Part shown: positions 35,257 through 48,097 of the stretch, in pieces
How positions within the stretch are numbered: position 1 is the first letter of the stretch
Layout: every line of letters begins with the position of its first letter
Assembly (NCBI GenBank): GCA_024529925.1
Contig: JAFEUB010001017.1
Span: 533,501-597,500 of the forward strand
Length of the DNA stretch: 64,000 nucleotides
Direction: 5' to 3'
DNA from: Ophthalmolycus amberensis
Lineage: Eukaryota > Chordata > Actinopteri > Perciformes > Zoarcidae
Made by a program: the position numbers and the translations under genes
The notes under the pieces: generated by a model
What the model saw: the letters and a program-made list of their open reading frames with translations, nothing else
The model's database searches: none
What the model was told of the DNA's origin: nothing

Positions 35257-38200
35257 TCATTTCTTCTTTTCTACCTTTTGTGCAGACTTGGTGACCTTTC
35301 CGCCATCATCCTTCTTCTTGTTTACCGACTTTATGACACCGACAGCCACAGTCTGCCTCATGTCACGCACAGCAAAGCGACCTGAGAGGAAGACATGGAC
35401 AAGAAAAGACAGCCAGGGGAGTCAACGAGATGATACTGATAACAAATGCTATTGACAGGTTTGACAAAATGAATGACAAAAAAATATTTTGTTGTGCTCA
35501 TATTAGGTCCTGACAGACCCTGAATTGAAATTTTAAAAATAATGATCAATAAAAGTTGATAAGATTCTGGATGTCACATTGCAGTCTTTTTATTTATATA
35601 TTGAATACTATGGATGAATATTACTCCATGGATCGATCCCACTCTGTCCATTGGTCAGTGGGTACATCCCAAGTCTCTTAATTGTCGTTTCCTCGCTCTT
35701 ATTTAGCTCTGAGGAGTGAGGAGTGAGGAGCGAGGATGGAGGAGGGACCTCGGAGGAGCCATGAGCGAGGACCCACGAGAACAGACTTCCAGGAAGTCTT
35801 TTACCGGCCGACACGCCCCCTCATTGTTCATCAGTCATGTGATTGGACGCTGCAGCCGATCGGACTGACTGACTGGAGTTTAACACCAGAGTGAAGACAG
35901 ATCACAGAATAAACTCAAGCTTTATATTTGATTCGGTTTCTGATTCAACATAAATAAATGTTCATTGTAGTCTGAACAACAAAAGGACCACAAACAACTT
36001 TCTTCATTTATTAGAAAGATTTGTGTTTTCATGATCTGATGTTTCCCTCAATAACCTTTATTGTGAATACAATTAAAGTCAGAGAGAGCGTTTTACATCA
36101 TTTATCATCATTTCATTCAGTCACGTGAGGCGGATCATTCCTGAGTTTTATCATTGAAGAGAAACAATAATCATATTCTGGGTTATTTAATAATGACGTC
36201 ACAGTCACAATTTCAAAACGTGCAGACACAAATACTTCATAAATAAGACGATCGCATTCCGCCGGTAGAAATCTATCCTGAGCTTATAAACAGGACAGTT
36301 TGTTAAAGAGGTAACAGACTACTAGTGGTGATTACTGTGTGTCTTTATTAGTTATTAGTATTATTAGTCACTGTTATTAAGTACAGTGATCATGTGAACA
36401 GACACAAACTTATCAAAAGTCTCTCCAGCTGTTAAAGCCGACTGACAGCTGATCCAGCTGTGATCATCAGCACCGTCATCAGAAACAGACGTCGCTTCAC
36501 GTGACGCAACTGAGGAAAGGACGTCTCATGTCTCTTAAAACATATTTCCCCGTTCCTCTCTCCTTGCATGGTTTCCTCCATGCATCCCTGGGAGGGACTA
36601 AGATGCAAGGAAAGGACCCAAGTGAGGGAAACGGGGATGCAATTAAGAGACTTGAGAAGTACCCATATTTAAACCAGATGAATCAGAAAACTAATCAAAT
36701 ATAAAACTAAAAAAAAGTGCTGAATAGAGAGAGACACTCAAAACAAACCCATTCTCTACGACAACAAAATGGGCTGTAACCTTCAAATGCAGCGAATGAA
36801 GAAGAAAAAAAGCCTTTTAACTCACCCAGTGGAGCATAATCAGAGAACTGCTCCACACACATGGGCTTGCCTGGGACCAGTTTGACGATGGCAGCATCTC
36901 CAGACTTGACAAACTTGGGGTTGTCCTCGATCTTCTTGCCAGAACGACGGTCAACCTTCTCGATGAGCTCGCTGAACTTGCAGGCTATGTGAGCGGTGTG
37001 GCAGTCCAGCACGGGGGCGTAACCTCTTTGGATCTGGCCGGGGTGGTTCAGGACGATGACCTGAAAACAAATCATTTAGGAGAGTTCTCTATCCAGTACT
37101 CAATTCAGGCTTTAGATGAACACATATTGCAGGTCCCGCAAGTGGCCAGCAGAGTTCCACAGATATTTACGTTTACCTGAGCTGGAATCACTCATGCATC
37201 GCTTTTGTTTAGGTTATCATTAAGCAAGACATTTTTATTTTAAACATGTGCAAGGTACAGTGAGTAGGGTGGCCATGCCACTGCCATTTAGAAACACACC
37301 TTGTCAGCTGATACCAATGCCAACATTGTCTGTCAATTGCATGATGATCATGCACACAAGCTATTCAAATAGACGTTTTTATTTTATTTTATTAGTGCCA
37401 CTGCCATACATAAACATACCTGTTATCTTGCATACATTACTGAACTATTAAAATAATGGACAGATTCATGTTTGGGGGAAAAGAAATATGAAAAATTGTC
37501 TAATCAACCAAAAATGTCACGACCCCCCTGCACTCCTCACTCGGAGGAGACTCACAGATTCTCAGACTCACCTGGGCGGTGAAGTCTGAAGCTCCTTTGG
37601 GTGGGTCGTTCTTGCTGTCGCCGGCCACGTTCCCGCGGCGGATATCCTTGATGGACACGTTCTTGACGTTGAAGCCGACGTTGTCGCCGGGCATGGCTTC
37701 GGTCAGAGACTCGTGGTGCATCTCTACTGACTTCACCTCAGTGGTCAAGTTGGGGGGAGCAAAGGTGACGAGCATGCCGGGCTTTATAATGCCGGTCTCA
37801 ACGCGGCCGACGGGAACAGTTCCAATACCTGAGAGAGCAGAAACAACAAGTTTATATTATACAGTGTGTGAGCTGTGATTGTCAGCTTGTGGGAGCTGTG
37901 AAGTACTGACTTCGTGGAAACGGTTAACATCCCAGCCCGTACGGGGAATAAGGCTGTGACAAATCTGTGACACTTCTTAATTACCTCCGATCTTGTAGAC
38001 ATCCTGCAGGGGCAAACGCAGGGCCTTGCCTGTGGGACGGGAGGGGGGCAGGATGCCATCCAGAGCCTCCAGCAGTGTGACTCCATTGGCATTGCCATCC
38101 TTGCGCTCAACCTTCCATCCCTTGAACCAGCCCATCTACAAACAGATTCAAAGTAAGAATGAAGTCCAAGTCTAATCCATCAAGTCGACAACTTGAGCAC

Positions 38201-40304
38201 TGCACAGATTAAATTCCCTTACCTTTTCACTGGCCTCCATCATGTTGTCTCCGTGCCACCCAGAGATGGGGACAAAGGCGACGGCTGCGGGGTTGTAGCC
38301 GATCTTCTTGATGTAGGCGCTCACTTCCTTGGTGATTTCCTCGAAACGGGACTGGCTGTAAGGGGGATCGGTGGAGTCCATCTTGTTGACTCCAACGACG
38401 AGCTGCTTGACGCCAAGGGTGAAAGCCAGCAGGGCGTGCTCACGGGTCTGGCCGTTCTTGGAGATACCGGCCTCGAACTCACCAACACCGGCAGCAACGA
38501 TCAGCACGGCGCAGTCGGCCTGAAACAGGGGAGACATTTTTCTAAACTTCTACACATGTGCGTGTCTTGTTAAAGCCTGAATGATGGTTGTCTTTTGCTC
38601 TGTGTGTGCTTTTTTCTAACATAATGCGCATCAGGTTTTTTTACATTATCACAACTCCGTCAATGCTTTATCATCACATATCATCTGTTTATAATAAACA
38701 ATGATCTTTTCTTCATCTGACTTGTCTCTCCTGATTGAAATGAATAGATGTTGGAGTTGATGCCCTACAGTGGAGTGTCTGAGACCTTACTTCAACTTAT
38801 AACTTTAAACAATGTGATGGAGTGATTTCTTCTACAACCCCATAACAGTGGCTGCCCTTTAGAGCTCAAGCTACAAACTTAACTGCAACTTGTTGTGTAA
38901 CATACAAATCTGAAAGTGAGAAGTCAAATAAAGAGCAGGTAAAAAGGTGCGCCTGTACCTGAGAAGTACCGGTGATCATGTTCTTGATGAAGTCTCTGTG
39001 TCCGGGGGCATCGATGATGGTCACGTAATATCTGCCGGTCTCAAACTTCCACAGAGCGATGTCGATGGTGATACCACGCTCACGCTCGGCCTTCAGTTTG
39101 TCCAGCACCCAGGCGTACTTGAAGGAGCCCTTGCCCATCTGTTGAGGTTAAAACAACAGACATAGAGCGGGAAAGACTCTGTGATTAACGTTTTTTAAAT
39201 AAAAACTTTTACGTCTTGCAGATCGCCTTTTTAGATTTTTATTTTTATTTTGTATTAATACAATCAGTTTAAAGCTGGTATTTAATTTACGTTTTTACAG
39301 TGTGCTTCAGCATTTTGTTTTCATGTTAGATTGCCTTTTGTGTTTTCTAAGTGTATTTATTTTAGTATTTACTGTAATTGTAACTATCCAGGTTTCAAGC
39401 TATTTATGGCCACGTTCACGACAATTACAGAGAAGCAGATGTTGGCAATGAAAATCTTCCAAAAAGGAAAAAAAGAGGAAAATCACACAAATATAATAAG
39501 CAAAATAAGAATCAAAGACATAAAATAGTTAATTCAAGTTAAGATAAAAGGCTAAAATATAAACAGGAAAATAAATTTGTCTTAGATAGTATTGCAAATA
39601 GATAAACAGAATGTAAACAGGAATGTGGTAAATGTACATAAGAAGTATTAAATATAGAGGTATTACTTCAGTTTGTAATACATTAAGTATATATAAGTAT
39701 ACAAAGGTAAACGACAGTATAACTGTACAGCAGCTGTAATATCTTTTTTTTTTTTCGTCTTTATGAGTGACAATAACTTCCTTGTGATTCTTCTATCATT
39801 ACTAATTATTTAGGTTTCCATTAGGTAAAATTGGTTATGCTTGTGTTTTTCAAGCAATTATTTTATGCATAATGTATTGAGGCAAATTTGTTCGTGCTAT
39901 AGGTTAGTAGCCCTTGTCACGTGACACTTTCACGTCTACGTTAAAACTGCAACTTCTCTAAACAGGAGTACTTTCTGAAAGACTGCCTTTAGTCAAAGTC
40001 AGTACAAGTATTTCAACAGCAGGAGGCAGTCGCAGCCAAGCCAAATCAGGGAACAGTCACATCCGCCACACCTGGGATGAGTCATAGATGTGACTTGTCT
40101 CATTGTGTTTTATAAGGTGGGAATATTTCTCAAAAACCTCAATGAATTAATTAAACCAACCTCAGCGGCTTCCTTCTCGAACTTCTCGATGGTTCTCTTG
40201 TCGATTCCTCCGCACTTGTAGATCAAGTGGCCGGTGGTGGTGGACTTGCCGGAGTCGACATGGCCAATGACCACGATGTTGATGTGGATCAGTTCCTTTG
40301 CCAT
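35257..40304 (-). CDS. eef1a1: Elongation factor 1-alpha, copy A
   Basis: Seven coding exons: 40304-40161, 39138-38959, 38519-38223, 38135-37985, 37828-37572, 37060-36826, 35381-35257 (144, 180, 297, 151, 257, 235 and 125 nt). The total is 462 codons plus TGA, the standard eEF1A length. It delivers aminoacyl-tRNA to the ribosome as a GTPase. Motifs: GHVDSGKS (residues 14-21), DAPGH (91-95), NKMD (153-156), ISGWHGDNM, then domains II and III. The N-terminus reads MAKELIHINIV, with Leu where Lys is usual, and the C-terminus SVNKKKDDGGKVTKSAQKVE plus KKK. No frame break. Exon 2 is almost identical to copy B, while exons 3-4 and introns 3-4 are almost identical to copy C, so this gene looks like a conversion mosaic. 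Last intron contains a MITE. Confidence 0.96.
35659..36665. mobile_element. MITE-like element in last intron of eef1a1 copy A
   Basis: The left end TGGGTACATCCCAAGTCTCT and the right end, reverse-complemented, TGGGTACTTCTCAAGTCTCT are near-identical 20-bp-plus inverted termini. The interior has no transposase. Target duplication not obvious. Confidence 0.6.
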
Positions 40305-40805
40305 TTCGTCCTGTGTTAAGCATTTAACGAGTAAATGGTAGTATAAAAGTATTTCGTTGGCAAAATAAAAGAAGTATCAAACACAGTATCCGTTGGAGGG
40401 GCCCCTGTCAGTGTAGCATGATAGGCCTCGTGTTCGAGGTGGCCTTCTTTTTTGGAGGGGGAGGGGGGGGGGGGGCTATTTCCATACTTTTGGATGTTTA
40501 AATCTAGAACTAAACACCAAGTTTAACAAAGTAATTATATGTTTTGGAGAAAATCTTATTCTGAAAAGTAATTGGTAACTGAACCATGAGAAACATTACT
40601 TCCTGCAATGGAAACCATCAGAAACTACCACATACGGTACACATACTAAGCAGTCACTGACGTTCACCCTCTGGAGACCAAACCATTAGCTCAGCATTCA
40701 AAACCCCACTTCTAGTCTTATTTCATTTATCTAAAGGCTTTTGGTGGTATATTTACTGAGTTTTGATTTCTCAGTATCTGAAGCTATTGCAGCGTTTTAA
40801 CTCAC

Positions 40806-40905
40806 CTGGTTGTTGCCTGTCTCCTGCTTTATCTATCCACACCTTCCCTCGCTGCTATCCCCGTAAAAAAAGGACTCTGTAAAAAGTGATCAGCAAATTA
40901 TACTT
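40806..40905 (-). promoter_or_regulatory. eef1a1: Leader exon and core promoter of eef1a1 copy A
   Basis: On the minus strand TATAATTT (about 40902-40894) is followed about 25-30 bp later by CCTTTTTTTACGG, a TOP-like start. The leader exon ends with CAG|GTGAG at 40806. It would splice to the acceptor at 40311-40312, just before the coding exon (leader part 40310-40305). Confidence 0.55.
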
Positions 40906-41249
40906 TCCGCCAACTTGCTCCTCCTCTTGCATCAGGAATAATTATACTTCTGCTCGTGCTATGTGCACGCACGCACGCATTCTCGGGCAACAAGTTTTGC
41001 CAGTCTGTTCTTGTTCGTTATACCTTACAATAACACACCTCCTGAAACCTGCCTGCCCCACCTTCTGTACATGGACTCTCTCTGTAATATTCATGAGAAC
41101 TGAGAAAAGGCCTAGAATCTATCAAAAATGTGTGTTTTGACTTTATGTTTGAAGCTCCCGGAGAAGTGCTACTGCAGTTTTTGCGATCACTTCATTCTTG
41201 TAATGTAATAAACCACAAAAGAAACATCTTCATTTGGCAATGTGTAAGA

Positions 41250-41260
41250 TTTTTATTGGT
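41250..41260 (-). terminator. eef1a1: eef1a1 copy B poly(A) signal
   Basis: CCAATAAAAATC on the minus strand, about 225 bp past the stop. Confidence 0.65.
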
Positions 41261-41481
41261 TTGGTTTCAACTTAACTATGATCATAGCTTCCCCTAAGAG
41301 GAACAGGCCTTCCTTTCCTGCGGAAACTTTTCCGATGGGTTTTGATCAGCATAAGCCAGTCCTTGAGTAGAGAAGAGCTCTGCCTCAGAGGAGACGGCGC
41401 AGGGTGGCGGGGGAGGAGGAGGGACGTGGCGGGCCGCTGCTGCTGGGACGTGGCTCTTTGTTGGACGTCCTGCATGAGAAT

Positions 41482-44400
41482 TCATTTCTTCTTCTCGGCC
41501 TTCTGTGCGGACTTGGTGACCTTGCCGCCGGAGGCGAGCTTCTTGTCGACGGACTTGATGACGCCGACGGCCACGGTCTGCCTCATGTCGCGCACAGCGA
41601 AGCGGCCTAGGAGGAGGAGACGGACGAGAGGAGAGAGAAAGGGAGGAGTCAACGAGAGGCTGAAAAGAGTCTTCTCTGTGGTTCAGGTGTAGCTGGTGGA
41701 AGCGGTGAATACACAGTGCACATTATACTAAAGACCAGTAGTTGTATCTGAGTAATGAAGCACCAAAATGCCTGCAGAAAAGCAAGTTTACAGTAAGAAT
41801 AGCTAAATATTTCCAATTTATGTATTTCCTTCATCTTTGGTCATGTTAATGATGAATAATTGATTCATCATTCAAAGCCTAAAATGATTTTCCTCTGTGA
41901 TGAAGATGAGCTATTTTCACTGCATAACCCAAGTTGATATTAGTCATGTGTTAATAAATACACACCAGGAATTAATAAAAGAGTGCTTTAGCTCCAGACC
42001 AAAATATCTGCAGTAAAAAAGGTCGATAGCTAATTATAAAAGCAAGAAGAACACAGTGTGTCGCTCACCCAGTGGGGGGTACTGGGAGAAGCTCTCCACA
42101 CACATGGGTTTTCCAGGCACCATGGTGATGATGGCGGCGTCTCCAGACTTGAGCGCCTTGGGGTTGTCCTCAAGCTTCTTGCCGGAACGCCGGTCGATCT
42201 TCTCCTTGAGCTCGCTGAACTTGCAGGCGATGTGAGCGGTGTGGCAGTCCAGCACGGGGGCGTAACCCTGGGAGATCTGACCGGGGTGGTTCAGGATGAT
42301 GACCTGCAGACGGACAGACGTGGGGGGCGGTCAAAAGAGCAACATCTAAGGATGTGGACTGGTTGGTGCTGGATAACACTATACTCCCAGAGGTAGACTG
42401 ATGGCTGTGTGGTCTAACTGGGACACCAAAAAGTCCATTCTGCTGTGTAATAGCAGCCTAAATCAAAGGGGAAATACAATTACAGCTCAGAATCATCAAC
42501 TACTGAGCATCAGTGATATTGGTGACAAGAGGTGCCTGCGAAAAGCCCAAAGGATATTAACAGACAAAACCCAACAAATTTGGGGGACTCACAAGAGACA
42601 GATTAAAAAAAAGGAAGGATCAGAATTGAAACAGCAGTGGCTGAAATATCTGGACTTTTAATTCTGTATGGGTCCAAAAACACTGGAGTCGGCATTACCC
42701 ATAATGCAACGTGACAGTGACTTTCGCATAGACATGAATGAGAGTAGAACAGACATCAAACTGTTTGCTGTGGTCATCTGACTAGTTTGCTGTTGCTATG
42801 GTGACAACACTACACGCCGTCCTTTGCTTTCTGTATGTACTCCATGTTAAATCGCTGGGGGATAAAAAACGAGTTTTTTATTACATATATACAAGCAATC
42901 CTTCTTTTTCCCCTCTTACTGAGACTCACCTGGGCGGTGAAGTTGTCGGCCGCCATGGGTGGGTCGTTCTTGCTGTCGCCGGCCACGTTCCCGCGGCGGA
43001 TCTCCTTGACGGACACGTTCTTGATGTTGAAGCCGACGTTGTCGCCGGGCATGGCTTCGGTCAGAGACTCGTGGTGCATCTCCACGGACTTCACCTCAGT
43101 GGTCAGGTTGGGGGGAGCAAAGGTGACGACCATCCCGGGCTTCAGGACGCCAGTCTCAACGCGGCCGACGGGGACGGTTCCGATACCTGAGAGAGCGGGA
43201 TTATAGAGCTTTTCAGTTACCTTCAAAATAAAAAAAACTTGTAAATTAGCAGATGTTGTTGATGAAAAACATCTTATACATTTTTCGATGCAGCCATCTT
43301 TTGATCACTTTTTATTTCTCTCACGGTGTTTGAAACGTTAGAGACATGGTCCTGTTACGAAGAGGAGTAACATGATAGCATGAACACGTGTCAGGTGAAA
43401 CTTGGGCGCAGTTCAACTGTACACTTACACAATCCGGTACATCAAGTTCCCGAATCTACGGAAAGCATGTCTGAACAAGTTGACAAGCCGTCTGCCTCCA
43501 CTCCCAGAAAGTGTTGCTCAGCAGACATTAGAGGCTGGGTCTGTTCGCTGTGACAAAATCACTCGAGTGTCTCCGGTTTCATCGCGAGATGCTGCCTTTG
43601 CTGTTGCAACTGTTTCAAGAGTTCAGGTAAGTGACTTGACTCTTATTTCGTTCGGCTGTGTTTCGGTCCAAGTTTAGCTTTATTTTGTTAGTTCGTGTAG
43701 ACATTGTGAGTAAAAAGTGTTCTTGGCTGCCAGGCAACAACACTTTTTTGTCAACACTTAAATTAAACCCGTTTCAGACACGGAATATGTGGCATTACTG
43801 GCTTCGTGCATCTGTTAGAGTAATGGCCTTTTGGCATTTTTGGCATTTTTGTGTACATAAACGTTCTTCATTCAGAAGCAAAAACAGTCACGGAGCCTCG
43901 CCTGATATTTGGCAACTCTGGTGGGAGTGGCGGCACTGCCGGAGAACGGCTGTGAGCTGTAAAAGCAACGAGGGAGAGAGGAGGAGTGCTTCTTGTTCAG
44001 TCACAGCAATGTTTTAAAGAGCTCTTTTTGCCCTTGACGTCTTGATTTATGATCACCGTGGGAAAAAGAGAGAGACTCGTTCTGCATCTTACAGTAAGAC
44101 TACTGGAGACAATTCTCATCAATTTCATTAATTACACAGAAAATTCTGATGCAGTTTATAACGTCCGACAAGACCGTAAATCGGGATTTAATTGCTGTTT
44201 GCTCACATGCTCTGTACAAAATGTTTGACTGGATATTCATAGTGCTGGTTGGTTTATTTTGGTGACTGTACGATTCTTTCTTCTTTGCATCGACGTGAAG
44301 CTATGCACTGCTCGTTCTCAGTGGTAAACTGATGTTCTTTTCTTTTTGTGTGGGAGATGATATTCAAGCTTAGATTAAGATTACAACTGTGACCGTTGTG

Positions 44401-46689
44401 TTAAAAAGAGACTTTGTAGTTCAGACCGAAATGTTGAATCACATTTATGTAACGTGTAGGTAGACTATAAAAACTGTTTGTAGAAAGTTGTGCCCGTTTC
44501 CACTTAACACTATGTTGCATAATTTCCCTTGAGGGGATGTGCTACGAGGTGCAGGCGCTCCTTACCGCCAATCTTGTAGACGTCCTGCAGGGGGAGGCGC
44601 AGGGCCTTGTCTGTGGGGCGGGAGGGGGGCAGGATGGAGTCCAGAGCCTCCAGCAGGGTGACGCCGGTGGCACCGCCCTCCTTGCGCTCTACCTTCCAAC
44701 CCTTGAACCAGCTCAACTGAAAAAATGGAGAGTGCAGACAAAGAGACGGAGAGGGGGTTAGGGAAAAGTGATGAGGGAAAGCAAAAGAACGATGATTAGT
44801 TTAAGAGGATCACTTGCGAAAATCCACGGAATATTACGCTGAAGTGACATAGATCTGAGTCAATGTCACAATTTGATGTGAGGTAGACTTCAGCTTTGAG
44901 TGTAATAAGTCCCTTACCTTTTCACTGGCCTCCAGCATGTTGTCTCCGTGCCACCCAGAGATGGGGACAAAGCCGACGGTGGCGGGGTTGTAGCCGATCT
45001 TCTTGATGTAGGTGCTCACTTCCTTGGTGATTTCCTCGAAGCGCTTCTGGCTGTAAGGGGGCTCGGTGGAGTCCATCTTGTTGACTCCGACGATGAGCTG
45101 CTTCACACCCAGGGTGTAGGCCAGCAGGGCGTGCTCACGGGTCTGGCCGTTCTTGGAGATACCGGCCTCGAACTCACCAACACCGGCAGCAACGATCAGC
45201 ACGGCGCAGTCGGCCTGAAACAGGGGAGACATGTTTTCTAGAACATGCACATTTATACATAAAAGATAAAGCGATGAGTCGGTGGACAAGAGGTTATTAA
45301 AAGGTGCGCCTGTACCTGAGAGGTGCCGGTGATCATGTTCTTGATGAAGTCTCTGTGTCCGGGGGCATCGATGATGGTCACGTAATATCTGCCGGTCTCA
45401 AACTTCCACAGAGCGATGTCGATGGTGATACCACGCTCACGCTCGGCCTTCAGTTTGTCCAGCACCCAGGCGTACTTGAAGGAGCCCTTGCCCATCTGTT
45501 GTGGAAATAGAATAGAATAGAAGTGTGAATCATTCAGTTTAATTTAAGTTCAATTTAAGAGTTTTGTAAAAAATAAATTGAAGTCATGCCTCTAGATGTA
45601 AAAACAGCTAACTTTATATCGCTCTATCATCCAAACACAGTTTCAGTCAATCCTTTAAGCAGACTCTTGGTACCGATACCATTTCAATATTCGTATTTTC
45701 GGTACCATAGTTTGTGGAACATTAACATCTTTTAGACCCTTTTTTCATTGAATAAAATATGCCAAATTACTTAATACATTCGTGTCAAATAAAGGTCTCT
45801 GCCTTAAAATATCATGTAAAGTTAGAAACGTTTCCTGATTTGGATCAAATCGATATAATCAAAGAATAAGAAAACATACCGAAGAATTTGACCAAGCATT
45901 AAATGGCAATTTTGACACATTTCATTCAATATATACCAAAAATACCTTTGTTTCCCTAGTCCCAGTTTCCATTCAGATCCCATACTTTAGAAGCACATAC
46001 TTTTATGCTATTACCATTTGTTTGAAGCTGCAAATCAATTCTCAACTACATAGTATATTAATATATTTAATTATGTAGTTACTTCAAAAGTATCAGGATT
46101 TTTTCATCTTTCAGTTTAAAGCACATTTTTTAATAATTCAGTGTTTAAATATAACATTGGTGTGTGTGTGTGTGTGTGTGTGTGACCTGTTTGAGTTCAG
46201 TGTGTCTCAACATTGTCTAATTTTATATAGATTTCTACCATTTACTGCTTTAAGTTCCCATTAAGAAACACTGGTTATAATAATGTGGAAATAATGATTC
46301 CATTGAGTAATTGAAGCAGATATAAAATGTACTATTAACCTATAGGTTAAATAATTAGATTTGAACAGGTACATTTACAGCATGGACAGTACATGTCTTT
46401 AAACAGTAGGTGGCAGTTTTAAACAATAGTGAGCAGCTTCAGCCAACACACCCACATACAGTCTGACTTCATAGTCTCATACATACGTGTATTTAGGTGG
46501 GATTTTAATGCATTCGTAGCAGGCTGGTGTCTCCAAAAAACCAACCTCAGCGGCTTCCTTCTCGAACTTCTCGATGGTTCTCTTGTCGATTCCTCCGCAC
46601 TTATATATCAGGTGGCCTGTGGTGGTGGACTTGCCGGAGTCGACATGGCCAATGACCACGATGTTGATGTGGATCTTTTCCTTTCCCAT
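41482..46689 (-). CDS. eef1a1: Elongation factor 1-alpha, copy B
   Basis: Seven coding exons: 46689-46546, 45495-45316, 45214-44918, 44716-44566, 43186-42930, 42303-42069, 41606-41482, the same sizes as copy A, giving 462 codons plus TGA. It begins MGKEKIHINIVVIGHVDSGK, the usual vertebrate start, and ends SVDKKLASGGKVTKSAQKAE plus KKK. The GTPase motifs GHVDSGKS, DAPGH and NKMD are intact. Exon 4 begins LSWFKGWKVERKEGG, where copies A and C have MGWFKGWKVERKDGN. Exon codons are more GC-rich (for example GGCGGC) than in copies A and C. Intron 4 is much enlarged (1,379 bp) and holds unexplained sequence. Own TATA promoter upstream. All splice sites are canonical, so it should be active. Confidence 0.96.
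43187..44565. other. Enlarged intron 4 of eef1a1 copy B
   Basis: 1,379 bp where the equivalent intron in copies A and C is about 154-156 bp. It includes a plus-strand open stretch at 43,402-43,624 ending at a good donor-like AG|GTAAGT. I do not recognise the peptide (it contains YIKFPNLRKACLNKL). It could be an insertion of unknown origin. No inverted repeats were found. Confidence 0.4.
46159..46183. repeat. (TG)n microsatellite
   Basis: TG run in intron 1 (between coding exons 1 and 2) of eef1a1 copy B. Confidence 0.85.
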
Positions 46690-47486
46690 TTTGAATTACT
46701 GGATGCAAACATGGCAGTAATGTTAACTTTATAGAGACATTGTAGGTTTAATGTAGTCTCCAAGCTTGGGTGAGCCCACCTAGCGGTCACTTTGACTGTG
46801 TCGAGGAGTTTATGTCGTAATTTATCTCGTATATAATAACTGCGGCATACGCACTTCACTTCTATCTAGTCGGCCCTTTAGTACTATACCAGTGTATTGA
46901 ACATAAATGCAGCTCGGTTGTTGTGCAACTACATATTTAATGTCGCGTTACCGACTTCACACAATCTTCACTGAAACTGTCAGTCAGAGCTCGTGCCCGC
47001 CACAGGAAAGGACACTAGTGAGTCACGCGCCATGTGCTCGATGCCGGCTACTCTGCTGCCTCCATGTTGCGCCGGGACTGCAGAGCCGCCATGTTACCGA
47101 CTGATGCAAGCGCGCAGCCAGACAACATGCAGCCACAGCACTGGATGCGCGTTCACGACGGTAGATAGAAAGGACTACCATGACTGGCAGAAACTAAAGC
47201 TCAAGGTTCCCAATTAGCGTTTTTTAACAATCAGTGCATTAAAGCCCCGTTAGGACAAAGCCGAATAAACTACCACATGCTACACAACGTTTGGATAAGA
47301 AATGTATGAGGTGAGCTGGCACGTTTACCTTTTTCATGTTCAATAACCAGAACTCAAAGCAGTCCTGCAGGATGAGATTTAGTCTTTTTTCCAGGCTCAG
47401 GATGACAGCCTGTTTCGAATATTACCCCAGCGCCTCTATTCAGGCATGCATTTGTAGAGCGGATTAAAATATCACATTTTACCAAC

Positions 47487-47566
47487 CTGTGCCCAGCAGA
47501 AAAAGTCGTCTCCTGATTTAGCGCGGAGGGAAAAAAGGACAGAATGTGATCAGTCCAGTTTTTATA
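47487..47566 (-). promoter_or_regulatory. eef1a1: Leader exon and core promoter of eef1a1 copy B
   Basis: TATAAAA at 47566-47560 on the minus strand. CTGTCCTTTTTTCCCTCC begins about 20-25 bp downstream and supplies a TOP-like start. The leader exon ends CACAG|GTTGG at 47487 and would join the acceptor before 46698. The 5' UTR part of the coding exon is 46698-46690. Confidence 0.65.
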
Positions 47567-47799
47567 CTGAACCAGAGGAGAGGGGGCTGTGTATGCTCTT
47601 GCTGCTGTCAAGACTAGAATAAGGGGGTGCCATTGGCTGGGGCGGCATAATTCCTATCGAGACGATTGGACGATAAGTGCATCACTGGGCACAGATAGCA
47701 TGGTCAAAAACAGCTGCAGCACAGAAAGCCTGGCTTACCTGTGACTACCAGCTCCAACAGTGAACGACAGACAAGCCAATTTCAATTTTTTCAAAGACA

Positions 47800-47815
47800 T
47801 TTATTTTATTAGTTG
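47800..47815 (-). terminator. eef1a1: eef1a1 copy C poly(A) signal
   Basis: AATAAAATAAATG on the minus strand, near 47,810-47,800, roughly 290 bp past the stop. Confidence 0.6.
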
Positions 47816-48097
47816 CCAGCAGCTTTCTTTCCAATTAAATGTGGCATTTTAAACAACATTTCCAACTTAAACTTAACTGAGAAGCGGCACCGTCATGTGA
47901 TTCAGGTAAGTGACAATGCCATGTAGTTCTTTTTTCCTGCGGAAACTTTTGCGATGGGTTTTAATCAGCATAAGCCAGTCCTTTAGTAGAGAGCTGTGCC
48001 ATAAAGAAGAAGATCCAGGGTAAGGGCAGGACAGAGAGGAAGGAGTGGCCCGCTGCTGCCGGCACACATCTTGTTGCTGGATGTCCTGCACGACCGT

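Noticed and set aside
38193..38573. Plus-strand open frames opposite eef1a1 exons (also near 44,948, 49,262 and 42,798)
   Set aside because: Mirror frames of highly biased eef1a1 codons; the same shadow appears in all three copies.
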